A stretch of 64,000 bases of DNA from Sabethes cyaneus (lineage: Eukaryota; Arthropoda; Insecta; Diptera; Culicidae), in assembly GCF_943734655.1 (NCBI RefSeq), contig NC_071353.1, forward strand, positions 147,046,043 to 147,110,042, given 5' to 3'. The translations under genes and the position numbers were made by a program. Of this stretch, positions 45,535 to 56,091 are shown one piece after another. Numbering within the stretch: the first letter of the stretch is position 1; every line of letters starts with the position of its first letter. The notes beneath the pieces were generated by a model, which was not told the origin of the DNA, searched no databases, and was given only the letters and a program-made list of their open reading frames with translations.

Positions 45535-46385
45535 AGTTAGAAAAAGAGAAAAAAACGAGAAAAAAAACCGGCATCAAAAATAGATAAGCAAAATAAACAC
45601 GTAACAGAGTGGAAGGGCAAATGGAACGTAAACGGAGAGAGAAATAGTGAAAATAAAAACATGGGAGAAAATCAAAAGCCATACGAGGAAAAAGCGAGGA
45701 TGCTGGACAGAAACGAAGAACGAAAGCGAAAGGAAACGAAAATGAAAATGAGGAGAGAAAAAGAAAAAAAAGGAGCCAAAAAGGTGGAAAGCCGGATAGC
45801 AAAGGAGAAAAAACAGGACATACTAAGAGGAATAACCGGGACCGAAATAATATGGAGGAACCGAAAGAGATAAGAGCCGAGACGAAGTAGAAAGTGACAA
45901 AGCACGAGACAGAAAAAGAAGAGAAACGGTCCTTAAAACGGGGAAAACGAAAGAAGAAAGACGAAAAACGGAACAGAGCAAATTTGGGACTCAGGAAAAG
46001 AGTGAAAAAAGCGTCAGCAAAAGAGGAGTAAAGGAACAGAAAAAGAAAAAAACAGCGTAATAAAGGGAAATCCAAACAAGAAAAGGAATACGGAACAAAA
46101 AACAATAACCAAAAATGAAAATAAGAGTAATGAGAGAGCAAAAAGAAAACCGATAAAGTATACGAGAAAAACGGGAAAAAGAGGACAAACGTGAAATAAA
46201 AGGAGCAAAAAATAGGAAAATGAGACAGGAAAAAAGAGTAAAACCAGAGAAAATGGAAGAGAAAAAACGAAAAACGAGACATAGAAAAGGAAAACCGGAA
46301 AGAGAAGACAGGCTGCCAAAAACAAAATAAAAAGACGGAAATTAAAACGAGAGCCGTAACGGTAGAGATGACGACGAAAACTAGA
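45535..46385. repeat. Homopurine-rich tract (850 bp)
   Basis: GAAAAACGGAAAAGAG-type sequence. The 271-codon minus-strand frame over it is almost only Phe/Ser/Leu and is an artefact. Confidence 0.82.
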
Positions 46386-46439
46386 AGAAAATGAAATAAA
46401 AAGAGTTGAAAATCTTAGTCTCTCACAAGGTTCACCACG

Positions 46440-47545
46440 TTTCTGCTCAGCCTTTTCTTTTTTCCAATTTTTGATCTATTTTGCTTTCACTTTCCAGCTG
46501 TTTTCCCCATTTTTTTTCTTTGTTTTTTTTATCCCATGTTCCTGTTTCATTATTCCGTTTTTCTTCGTTTACTGTTCTATTTTTTTCTTATTTTTAGTCT
46601 TGTTTTTCTTCATGCTTTTCAATCGTTTTCTGTTATTTTTTTCCGGTTTCAGTATTTTCTCTTCGCTTTTTTTCGTTTTCAGTTTTCGTATTTTTCTCAC
46701 TTATTTAATTTTCTATCCTTTTCATTTATCGTTGTCATCTCTTCCTTTTTCCTCTTTTTGTTTTCCCTTGCTTTTTCCATCTTTTCTGTATTTTTATTCT
46801 TTTTTAGCTTCCTTTATTCTTTTCCACTTCGGTTTTCCGTTTTTCGTGTTTCCTTTCTGGCTTTCCTGTTTTTTCAGTGTCATTCTCGAGTTTTTTCCTA
46901 TATTCCTCCCTTTATATCCCGCTTGATCTCTTTTTCCGTTTTTCTCTTTTTCTCCCTCTGGTTTCTCCAACGTGTTTGTTTTTTTCTCTCGCGTTAGTCT
47001 TCTCTTTCCCTTTGCTTTCTCATGTTTTCTGTCCCGTATTCCTTTTCTTGTCTCGTTTTATCTCTTTATTCTCTCTCGTTTTGTCTTTTTTCTGCGAAGT
47101 TTTTCCTCTGGCCAATTTCTCTTCTTTTCTAGTTCCGTTTTTCGTATTTTTCCTCAGTTCTGAATTGCCTCTGTTTCATTTTGCGTTATTTTTCCGGCCC
47201 GTGTTTTATCCCTTTTCTTTATCTGGATTTTTCTCATTCCCTGTTCTTGTATCTCCATTCTTGTGCTCCCGTATTTTCTTCTTTTCTTTTTCTCTTTTCT
47301 ATTCAGTTCCATTCCTTCTTCTCCTTTTTATCCAATTTTTTTACTCTTTTTGTTTAGTTTATTCTCCTCTTCTTTCTCGTTTCTTCATGTTCTTCACTAT
47401 TCTTTATTCTTTTCTCTTAGTTTTGTTTTTTTCTCTTATTTTTGTTCTTTTTTCTGTCGTTTTTAATGCTTTTCCGTCCAGTCTCCTTGGTTTTCGCCTC
47501 GTTTTTTTTCTCTACCGTTTTCTTTTTCACTTATTTTTATCTGAA
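46440..47545. repeat. Homopyrimidine-rich tract (1.1 kb)
   Basis: TTTTTCTTCGTTTTC-type sequence, beginning only about 55 bases after the purine tract ends, so the two form a large mirrored purine/pyrimidine domain. Frames of 151, 153 and 228 codons are artefacts. Confidence 0.82.
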
Positions 47546-47560
47546 GCTTTTCGAGCGTCT

Positions 47561-47624
47561 TAGTAGAATACGAAAACTGGAATTAAAGAAAAGAAGAAAA
47601 CTTTTTCCAAATTAAATTCTACTA
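47561..47624. repeat. TAGTAGAAT...ATTCTACTA inverted-end repeat
   Basis: TAGTAGAAT and its complement bound a 64-base stretch containing AGAAGAAAACTTTTTCC. A shorter relative lies at 53353-53399, half-copies at 5421-5440 and 24628-24661. Confidence 0.6.
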
Positions 47625-47869
47625 TTTCTATTTATTCTCAACAGATGCATATTTCGCCTACGACTTACAGGCTTCATCAGTGTCTGTTTTCGAACTTATT
47701 TTTCCGTTTTATGTTGTTTTTCGTCCCATTATGTCACATGTTTTGTTCGTTTTTTCATAACAGCTTTTATTTTTTTTCCTCTTTTTTGACCTGTTTGTCC
47801 AGTTTTTGTCACGTTGTCCTTCGTGCTCTTTTTCGTTTTTTTCTCCTTCTGTCTCGATTTTCTTTTTTA

Positions 47870-48510
47870 CTAGATCGCAATTTAGTTTTGGTGGTTGGGA
47901 ACTATAATTATCCACACTTATGCTGGTCACGCGATGAGAATTTTAATTGTATGCTTCCAATAAATGCCTTATTGGAACAGGAAACAGCCCTGGTGGAATC
48001 CATTTTTGATCAACTGGACTATTGGAACAATTGGAATTTCAACGAATGAGCATGTCACTGTTCAACTGTATGATCTCCGATGTGGCGTCGAAGCTGCAAT
48101 CAATTGTTGATGGATCGAAAGGCGCCGGGTCTGAAAGCGTGCCTCCGCTTCTTTTCAAAAACTGCGCCGCAACACTTGCAATTTCTGCTACGAATATTTT
48201 TACTAATCTTATGACGGAAGGAATTTTCTCCAGTATTTGAAAGACTGCTGCAATTACACCTGTCCGTAAAGCAGGTAATACCCATAACGTTTACGAACTG
48301 AATTTGAGACGTTATCGAATCACTTGAGATGCGATCAGCTTTACCACAAGGAAGCCATATGGGCCCAGTGCTATTTACGCTTTTTGTGAACGATTTGTGC
48401 TCTACGATTGAATCCTCTGCGTGCATGTTTGCCGATGACCTGAAGTTCTGCCGAGCAATAGCTGCGAGAGTTGACCGTTATCGTTATGCCTTACAATCCG
48501 ACACGGAATA
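47870..48510 (+). mobile_element. Jockey-like LINE fragment (endonuclease end to RT)
   Basis: 47880-48040 encodes VVGNYNYPHLCWSRDENFN, the C-terminal part of an AP-type endonuclease (GDFNxP-like with Asp replaced by Tyr). A break follows. 48060-48240 gives SVPPLLFKNCAATLAISAT, and 48329-48511 carries LPQGSHMGPVLFTLFVNDL with FADDLKF. Large deletions and frameshifts make it non-functional. It lies just upstream of ZnF copy 5. Confidence 0.8.
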
Positions 48511-48744
48511 GAGGAGGTGAATGTGCAGAAATGTAGTGACATCTCATTCTGCAGAAATAGACAAATCACTACGTATTTGACTACAAGATAGAAATATACC
48601 GTACTTTGTTTGCCAGGAATAAACCTTTGATGTGTGTTGTCGTGTGTTTAATGTTGTATTCTGAGTGCTTTGATTTTAATGTGACTAGAACTTCTTTTAA
48701 ACTTATTAAAAATTAAAACTGAAAAGTAATCACTGCAACAAGTA

Positions 48745-48764
48745 CCTGTTCTCTTCTGTTGCAG
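48745..48764 (+). other. 3' splice acceptor of ZnF copy 5
   Basis: CCTGTTCTCTTCTGTTGCAG ending at 48764, identical to copy 4. Confidence 0.72.
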
Positions 48765-49707
48765 CGTTGCGGACCATTTGGAACCGAACCCTGCTGTTGT
48801 TGTTAATGATGGCCAGAATGGAAGTTCAGCAATGCACAAATGCAGTTTTTGCGACAAGCAATACAAACAGAAGAGAACCCTTAGAGCACATCTTAAGACG
48901 CACAACCTAGCGGCACACATCGGCACCCTCAACAAGGAAGCCCGGAAGCACGTGTGCACTGTTTGTAGCAAATCGTTTCTTTATAGGAATACTCTCGTGT
49001 TGCACATGAGAACCCACACCGGCGAACGGCCGCACCGATGTGTGATATGTGGCACAGGATTCGCTACAACCGGTCACCTAAAGTGGCACATGGCGAATCA
49101 TGCCGACGATGGAAAGTACAAATGTATTGCCTGTGCCAAAGAATTCTACTTTAAACGAGACCAGATGGAACATCAAAAAACTTACCACTCGGATGGCCCT
49201 CATTATTGTACCGTATGCGGAAGAGGCTTTCCGAAAGCGAGAAATCTTGCCAAGCATATGGCTAGTCACAGCCAAAATCGACCATTCGAGTGTGACATTT
49301 GCGGATCAGCGTACAAATCACGTCAATATCTTAATGTGCACAAGAAAAGTCACATGTCGCTCGAGCCAAAACCATCTAGGAGAAAACCCTTCAAGTGTAC
49401 GGTCTGCGGAAGAGCATTCCAGCACGACGAACAACTTCGGGTGCATCTAGCGAAGCATGAGGAATTCAAACATCATTGCAAGACGTGCAAGCGGAGTTTC
49501 CGGCTCCGGGACGGTTTGATCAATCATATGGCATATGTGCACACCGACGAGCGCCCGTACGAATGTGACCGGTGCGGACGTCTCTTTGCACGCCGGGATG
49601 CTGCTGCTCTCCATCGAGCTCGACATGGCTCGAGCAACGAGCAGGGCGTACCATCGCCGGCGGCAGCAGCAGAGGGCGAACAAAATGGACTCGGCGTTGC
49701 GGAATAA
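48765..49707 (+). CDS. C2H2 zinc-finger protein, array copy 5 (3' exon, internally deleted)
   Basis: About 313 codons with nine fingers at about 48840-49625. Finger 1 (CSFCDKQYKQKRTLRAHLKTH) corresponds to finger 1 of the other copies. The next residues, NLAAHIGTLNKEARKHVCTVC, correspond to the join after finger 16 of copy 3, so roughly fifteen fingers are missing in frame. The remaining eight form the conserved C-terminal module. The frame is open and the linkers are intact (TGERPHR, TDERPYE), so it may encode a working short protein. The Met preceding finger 1 is present. The stop codon TAA sits inside an AATAAA hexamer. The tail is alanine-rich. Confidence 0.88.
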
Positions 49708-49708
49708 A
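49703..49708 (+). promoter_or_regulatory. AATAAA overlapping the stop codon of copy 5
   Basis: The hexamer contains the TAA stop (49705-49707). If it is the real poly-A signal, the 3' UTR would be only about 10-30 bases. Its use is unproven. Confidence 0.3.
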
Positions 49709-49734
49709 TGTTCTGTCCTTGCATCGTGCCCCGG

Positions 49735-50210
49735 TTTATTGTGGGATCGACAATTATTCTTAAAACATTTTCTTATTTTTTTATGGAGGAGCATGGTGGT
49801 GCATAGAAATTATCTAATGGAGGTCTAAAAAAAACTAACTCACCAATTGACGGCAGTTGCAGCAGTGACTTTCAGTATGTTTTTACTATGACCACAACAC
49901 TATACTTAGTCAAAATTGAAATTGGCACATTTTTTTCATACCTAGCAAAACAATCGCTCGAACGTTCGAGCTTATTCTGTTATCGAACACGAGAACTCTA
50001 ACAACTGTGACATGTTTCTTTACCATGTTTGCAAATACGCACCATTTCTCACAATGTATAATAACAGTTATTTTATAATTATAAACTGAAAGCTGGACTG
50101 AAACAAATAAAAGTTTATGAAAAAATAAAGGGATTGACAATTTATGACATTTAATTTTACTAACCGCCTGCTATGATCTTTCAGAAGGCGCTTGTTGGCT
50201 AGGATAAAAA
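49735..50210. repeat. Proximal 3'-flank block of ZnF copy 5
   Basis: TTATGGAGGAGCATGGTGGT, TTATCTAATGGAGGT and ACTCACCAATTGACGGCAG match copies 2-4. A later part (AATAAAGGGATTGACAATTT, GCTATGATCTTTCAGAAGG) also aligns. Confidence 0.7.
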
Positions 50211-50559
50211 TTATAAATATCTGAGAATAAAGAGTAGATTAAACGTTATAATATAGTCTATGCAAAATATCTTATACTAAAAATGATTCAATTGAATTAA
50301 CAAAATACTATAAAATCTATACTACATTTTAACTTTTGCAATTACAGCTTTTGTTTGAAAGGTAAAGTGTTAGTTAATGAACTATTAAAACCAATGAAAC
50401 GTTTCCTTGCTTTTAGCACTGAGAGTTATGTCAAATAAAATTTCTTAAACTATGCTTTTCACAGTATATTTATGCCTCAAAGCCGCTGCCAAATAAAAAC
50501 CACGAGATGAATTATAATAACAGTACAGAACATGAAAATTAAATTGTACGAGGTAACAA

Positions 50560-50650
50560 TCATTGATTGATATTAATAAAACACGATTCTTTCGTTCATT
50601 TCATTATTGTTTCTTTTATTTAACCGATTTTTTCCATCAGTGGGCGGCTA
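50560..50650. repeat. Distal 3'-flank block of ZnF copy 5 (remnant)
   Basis: Only the last part, TTTAACCGATTTTTTCC and a few bases before it, is recognisable. Confidence 0.5.
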
Positions 50651-50868
50651 AATCACACTTACATATTTAATGTATTTCTATCTACAAATTGGTTGGAACA
50701 ACCTAAAAGTATTATCAATCAGTTGCAAGTTTTTCATTTCGTCCTTTTCTATTGTGGGAACATTTTTCACAGAATATCAAACATTAATAAATGTAAATGC
50801 AAGTCTCAGTTTTTCATGTACTTCATGAACGCGTATATTTGATTCATTACAGAGTTTTCGCACCAGAG

Positions 50869-50923
50869 ATGAATCCGGTCCAGCTATCATTTGACGATTT
50901 AGGAATGCTCAGAGATCAACCTG
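50869..50923 (+). CDS. Candidate first coding exon of the Myb/SANT-like gene
   Basis: ATG at 50869 opens 18 codons (MNPVQLSFDDLGMLRDQP) plus one base, followed by an excellent donor GTAAGTAAG at 50924. An acceptor-like TTCATTACAG ends at 50852, so a 5' UTR exon may lie upstream. The leftover G joins the AC at 58722 to make an Asp codon, which keeps the long frame of exon 2 open. The composition is coding-like, but a short exon linked only by phase is not proof. Confidence 0.6.
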
Positions 50924-51190
50924 GTAAGTAAGAAGCACGATGTTCACAAAAACGGAACTTTGATATACATTTTAGAAAAATTCCAGCAGGTTTTCGGAAT
51001 ATAAAGCATATACAAGATAAGATTGCATTACGGAAAATTTTCAACAGAATGTTTAACAGATTTTAAAATTGGTTTGAAACTTTGTGCTAATTTTAGTAGT
51101 TCTAAAAACCCGCATTTTATGTTGGACACAATCAAGGACCGAAACTAACTTTTGATCCGTTTTGATAGTTTGGTTTACAAAGTTATTCCC

Positions 51191-52945
51191 ATTACTTACT
51201 TACTTAATTGGCCTTAATTGTCTTACAACAAGGCCTGTGCAGTATAATTTCTCCATCTGTTTCGGTCCATGGCAACTGATCTCTAGTTCCGCGGGCACCC
51301 AGTGCTCGCCAGATCTCGCTCCACCTAGTCTTGCCACCTCGCTCGCTGTGCCCCTTTTCGTCTTGTTCCTACCGGATTTGATGCGAAAACCATTTTTGCA
51401 GGATATTTGTCCGGCATTCTAGCGACATGTCCTGCCCAACATATCCATCCAGCTTTAACCTCTTTTCTGAATACTTGGTTCGCCGTAGAGACGCGCGAGC
51501 TCGTGATTCATTCTTCGCCTCCATACACCGTTCTCTTGCACTCCGCCAAAGATGGTTCTTAGCACCCGCCGTTCGAAAACTCCGAGTGCTCGTAGGTCCT
51601 ATTCTAGCAGTGTCCACGTTTCGTGCCCGTAGAGGACAACCGGTCTAATTAGCGTTTTGTACAGTGTGCACTTTGTACGGGGGCTCAAATTGTTCGACCG
51701 CGAGTGTTTGTGGAGTCCGTAGTAGGCCCGACTTCCGCTGATAATACGTCTTTTAATCTTACGGCTGGCATTGTTGTCCTCTGTTGCCAGTGAGCCAAGG
51801 TATACGAACTGGTCGACTACCTCGAACTCATCCCCGTCGATTACCACGGTACTGCCCAAGCGAGCCCTGTCGCGCTTGGTCCCACCCGCCAGCATATACT
51901 TCGTTTTAGACGTATTTATCTTCAATCCAATCTTCTCTGCTTCGCGTTTTAGCCTGGTGTACTGATCTTCCACCGCCTCAAATGTTCTGCCGACAGGATC
52001 TACGTCGTCAGCAAAGCAGATAAATTGACTGGGTATATTGAAATTGTGCCCCGCATTTCGATCGCCGCTCGTCTTATAACACCTTCAAGCGCAATGTTGA
52101 ATAGCAGGCAGGAAAGACCATCTCCTTGTCAAAGTCCTCTGCGAGATTCGAATGGGTCTGATAATTAATCCACCCGAGATTCTCACACAGCACTGGATCC
52201 CATCCATCGTAGCCATGATAAGTCTAGTAAGCTTACCGGAAAGTCGTTTTCGTCCAAAATTTTTCATAGCTCTTGTCGGTTTACGCTATCATATGCGGCT
52301 TTGAAATCGATGAACAGGTGGTGCGTGGGGACTCGGAATTCGCGGCACTTCTGGAGGATCTGCCGCCGGGTGAAGATTTGGTCTGTTGTAGACCGACCCT
52401 CCATGAAGCCGGCCTGGTAACTTCCCACAAATCTATTGGCTATTGGCGATAGTCGATGAAAGAGGACTTGAGACAGCATTTTGTAGGCGGCATTCAGGAT
52501 AGTGATGGCTCGGTAGTTCTCACAATCCAGCTTATCACCTTTCTTGTAGATAGGGCAGATAACCCCGTCTTTCCATTCCTCCGGTAGTCGTGCCGTGTCC
52601 CAAATCTTGACAATCAGTTGATGCAGACAGCCGGCCAACTTGTCCGGGCCCATTTTAATAAGTTTCGCTACAATGCCATCCTAGTTATTCCCGTTCTTCA
52701 AGCGGATTCACGTTGTTATTAAAGTTGGATCTTGTCGCCACGAACCTTCCCCATTTTCTCGCTTTTGCGAAAGATCTCCTGCAGCAGTGCCATGATGCCG
52801 AATTTTCTGAGCTCCGCGAAATTCAGCGATCTGTCATTCCAGGTACTAAGTTTCCTATCCATGTCCTTATATCGTTGTCTGGATTCACGCCAAACATTAG
52901 CCGCCCGCTCAGGGTCAGACGCTGTCGTGAGCCGCTTCTAACATG
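51191..52945 (-). mobile_element. LINE, 5'-truncated, outer-LINE family
   Basis: The 3' tail is ATTACTTACTTACTTAATT at 51191-51209 on the + strand, an (AAGT)n tail. On the minus strand, 52945-52700 encodes the region before RT (ERAANVWRESRQRYKDMDRK). 52653-52264 has VICPIYKKGDKLDCENYRAI and DFKAAYDSVNR. 51973-51599 has LKINTSKTKYM and VYLGSLATEDN, and 51617-51369 the C-terminus. Frameshifts and stops occur at about 52265, 52090 and 51600, and the catalytic ADD box is disrupted. It sits inside the first intron of the Myb/SANT-like gene in antisense orientation. Confidence 0.85.
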
Positions 52946-53352
52946 GAGTGCAGACGCTCACTAAGATTTCACCATGATAAATCAGCTATATTAGATAAAT
53001 CAGAATCCATGACTATAGCCTGTGTCGATTTGAAAGTTTGAAAGATCATCGACAACGAAAGACCACAACATAGACGATATACCTAGTTTATTTTCCGCTG
53101 CGAACCGATTCAAATGAGCAGCTCATCATTCATGGTACGTTTGTTCGACAAGTTGACAGTTTGGTAAATTAAGATTCATGGATCAAACTTCGGATACGTT
53201 TGTGCTGTGTTCCGTGCCTCTTTCAATGGGTTCTGTTAGTCTCTAGATAAAACTTCCCCTTGGCTTAGTGGCAACCTCTGGTTGGTCGTTTAAATAGAAT
53301 TTTTCTAGCTTTGCTCTTACTATAAGATTAGTCATTGGTTATTTAAGCATCT
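52946..53352. other. Intronic spacer, nothing recognised
   Basis: No gene or repeat supported. Confidence 0.4.
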
Positions 53353-53399
53353 TAGTAGAATACCTGAAAAAAAAATTATGTTACCGTTTAATTCTACTA
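53353..53399. repeat. TAGTAGAAT...ATTCTACTA inverted-end repeat, short copy
   Basis: Same terminal words as 47561-47624 with a 29-base interior that is largely different. Confidence 0.5.
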
Positions 53400-53453
53400 C
53401 ATCATCTAATTATCTTAGATGATCATAAGACACAGTCATCCCACAATCACGGG

Positions 53454-53596
53454 TCACACACAATTATGGGTTATTTTAACTTTAACTGCCGATTAATGCA
53501 TGAGTTTTATACTACATTATTGACAAAATTGTTACTCACATATAGCGGACGGAATTTAGCAGCTAAAGTTAAAATGAATTACAATTGTGTGTGACC
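53454..53596. mobile_element. MITE with GGTCACACACAATT ends
   Basis: 143 bp. The left end is GGTCACACACAATTATGG, and the complement of the right end is GGTCACACACAATTGTAA. The arms continue to pair through ATTTTAACTTTAACTGC for about 38 bases. It is non-coding, and its target duplication was not resolved. Confidence 0.75.
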
Positions 53597-53599
53597 GAA

Positions 53600-54565
53600 A
53601 AGCAACCTATCGTTCGCAAGTTGCCAGTTATCACCAACACACATTAATCCAAGGCTGAAATCAGAGCGGGCTTAATACCAAAACACTTTTATCCAAGAGT
53701 GGATTTGTTATGGGTGTTTTAGCGTACATATGGAGTGTCATTGATACAAAGCTTATTAAGTTTGTATAATAGACGTTGGTTCATCTACATATTCCGCTCT
53801 TTCCCTTCACGTCTTGTCGCGCCCTGGAGACACAATCAACACCTTTGTTTCATTACTTTCTTCTACCGTTCTCACCATCTACTGTAAAAGACTACAGTTG
53901 TAAAACATTTCATTAATGCATGACCTCATCACAAACGTCAAGACAACAAAACATGTGTTCGGTTTATTCAATCAGACAGCGGCGCACGTAGGAAACAACA
54001 CGAAAAGGTCTCCTAGCCAGCAGTGTTGTCAACAACAACGGTTACCAATACGTTTTGCTAGTTTCGATTCGTTCGCTTTTCGCTTTTGAAATGTAGATTC
54101 TAATGCGGTTTTTCTTGTCAAACAAATGTTTACCGCACTGCGAACAGAAAATCATGTAGAAGAGATGAACTATAAAACATTGTTTGATAACATTTTCTGT
54201 ATATTCATAACTTTTGGTAACGTTGCTCGGCAACGTGTGAAAAGTATAGATAGTAGAGTAAACATAGATAAGCGAATGCCCTTTTTCACAAAACTGTCGT
54301 GCTCTTTTGGACACATGACGGATTTCACGCCAACTCGACCAGAGGTTGGCATGACCTTCTCAGAATTTAATGAAACTTTGTGTGTGTAAAGAGTTCATGT
54401 AAATAAACATCTTTGCATACTTAGTTTTTCGAAAATTGGTCTAGACTAACTTTTGGAATGGGCTTAATTTTTTTTCTTTTTTTTTATTATAAAAAATATA
54501 ACTCGAAAACTATAAGACCTACAAAAAAATGATCTATGGGTGACTTTTAGATAATCTTCTGAATT
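53600..54565. other. Intronic spacer, no gene called
   Basis: Open frames at 54042-54389 overlap on both strands and show no known motif. Nothing else was recognised. Confidence 0.4.
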
Positions 54566-54640
54566 AGCATAGCATAGCATAGCATAGACAACCGTACACA
54601 TCATGGGTGGCTGATATGATGTACCCGTAAGTACACCATA
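54566..54640. repeat. (AGCAT)n-headed dispersed repeat
   Basis: Four to five AGCAT units run into GACAACCGTACACATCATGG. This looks like the start of an interspersed repeat that may extend to the SINE at 54778, but no second copy is in the window. Confidence 0.45.
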
Positions 54641-54777
54641 CACCTGGCTTACGATGTTACGATGTTATGTCTTTACGATTGTAGAAATGGGTACGTTAGT
54701 TGACCACCTACTTTAAGAGGATGCGCAAAAACTCACGCAATCTTCATAGGTGTTCTTGAACCCAGTATATACGATAT

Positions 54778-54900
54778 GGGGTCAGTCCCGGTGTATTGGT
54801 TAGCATTCACGCCTCTCACGCCGAGGACCCGAGTTTAAATCCCAACCCACGAAGTCACGAATGACCTAAAAGTGTTAAAGTGACTATAATCTAACAAAAA
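54778..54900 (+). mobile_element. tRNA-derived SINE, copy 2
   Basis: Same family and orientation as 20459-20582. The head contains TATTGGTTAGCATTCACGCC and the box B-like AGTTTAAATCC (one changed base). The body is ACGAATGACCTAAAAGTG, ending in an A-rich tail. More diverged in box B than copy 1. Confidence 0.8.
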
Positions 54901-55194
54901 AAAGTATACTATATGAATAAAATATTAAAAATAAAACAATCTAAAACAAAACAAAAAATAAAACAAAAAAGTAAAACAAAAAATAGAACAATCTCACCAT
55001 CAATCCTTCGAATGAAAAAAAAAATGCGTCAGTTTCCTTCATCTAATATCCAATAAGTAATTTAATTTTTCCTTACGATATCCATGTGCATTATTTAAGC
55101 TTGTTACGGTTAGAGTCTTAATTGTACAATAGGAGGTGCTTGAGCTAAAACAAAACAAATAATTAAAATAATATATTATACTTACGTGCTACCA

Positions 55195-55372
55195 AGGCCG
55201 TGTGGCTCAGCCGTCTGCATCTGGGAACCACGCGGCATCGCACCTCCTAGCTTAGCTACTCATTAGAGTATTACCGGGTATGGCCACGTGGGGGCGCTAG
55301 GTAGGAGCTTGGGCTGGCAAAAGCTATGTTGGTCGCTTTCTCGTTTGCCTTCCCCATTTCATACACTCTTTT
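55195..55372 (+). mobile_element. SINE-like dispersed repeat, 3' part shared with 17620-17990
   Basis: The 5' end contains TGGCTCAGCCG, which fits a Pol III box A. The 3' end, GGCTGGCAAAAGCTATGTTG then TTTGCCTTCCCC, matches 17945-17990. No box B was found at the expected distance. Confidence 0.5.
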
Positions 55373-56013
55373 AGATAATCTTCTGAATTTTCATAAAAAA
55401 ATACTGAAAAAAATAAAAAATAATTTCTACACTCAGGAAAAAGCATTTTAAAAACTAAAAATCGATTTTCCGAAAAAGGCCATTTCAGGAATTGATGAAA
55501 TTTTTTTTGAAGCTAGATAATTATATGGCCTACAATTCTTCCATACATCGCAAAATGGGCATATTTAAGGGAAAAAAGTTTTTCTAACAAAAACTTTTTC
55601 CGGAAAAAAAGGTATTTCTGTATTTTCGAAAATTATAGCACCTACAAAAAATGATCTTTTACAAAGTTGTCTGAATTTTCATTAAAAAATACTAAAAAAA
55701 TTAAAATCATTTCTACACTGAGAAAAAAGCATACGAAAATAAGAAAGCATGGGGCATAGAAAAAAAGCAAAGCATGGAGAAGTGCTCCCCATTTTCACAG
55801 AAAGACGATTTCCAAGGAAGCATTTCAACTACCGGACAAAAGCAGCAGAAGCACCGAAATGATTTTATTTTCGCTTTTTCATTCTTTTTCTAACGACGTA
55901 TGGCAGTCGGCTTAACTTTGTTTTGGTTTGGGGAAGAATAATTGCTTAATGCGAAAAATATAGATTCAGGCAAACTGAAAAATTCTTGATAATAGGCCAA
56001 AAGTATAGACTTA
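55373..56013. other. Intronic AT-rich spacer
   Basis: Contains an internal similarity: TAATCTTCTGAATTTTCATA near 55376 and 54552, and TGTCTGAATTTTCATTAAAA near 55665. This suggests a diverged tandem duplication. No gene. Confidence 0.4.
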
Positions 56014-56091
56014 GCGAAGGTGAGAGTCGAACTCATAGCTCGCAATCTCTAGTCGAGTGTGTTGTTTAACCAATTACACCACTAAGCCGTC
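56014..56091 (-). mobile_element. tRNA-like sequence (tRNA pseudogene or SINE head)
   Basis: On the minus strand, TAGTGGTGTAATTGGTTAA (56066-56084) fits a box A/D-arm, and GAGTTCGACTC (56023-56033) is a perfect box B/T-arm. Acceptor-stem ends do not pair and the anticodon stem is poor, so a functional tRNA is unlikely. Confidence 0.5.

Noticed and set aside
45467..46282. 271-codon minus-strand open frame
   Set aside because: Lies on a homopurine tract; composition is nearly only Phe/Ser/Leu/Val with no motif. Composition artefact.
46471..47563. Plus-strand open frames of 151, 153 and 228 codons
   Set aside because: Overlapping Phe/Ser/Leu frames in a pyrimidine-rich tract, present in more than one phase; not genes.
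50869..50923. Small exon as the shared first exon of the ZnF array
   Set aside because: It leaves one base, not two, and lies downstream of all five ZnF exons. It fits the Myb/SANT-like exon at 58722 instead.
54042..54389. Overlapping 90- and 87-codon frames on opposite strands
   Set aside because: No motif and no splice or promoter support; equal open length on both strands argues for chance.
56014..56091. Functional tRNA gene on the minus strand
   Set aside because: A and B boxes are good but the acceptor stem does not pair and the anticodon stem is weak.
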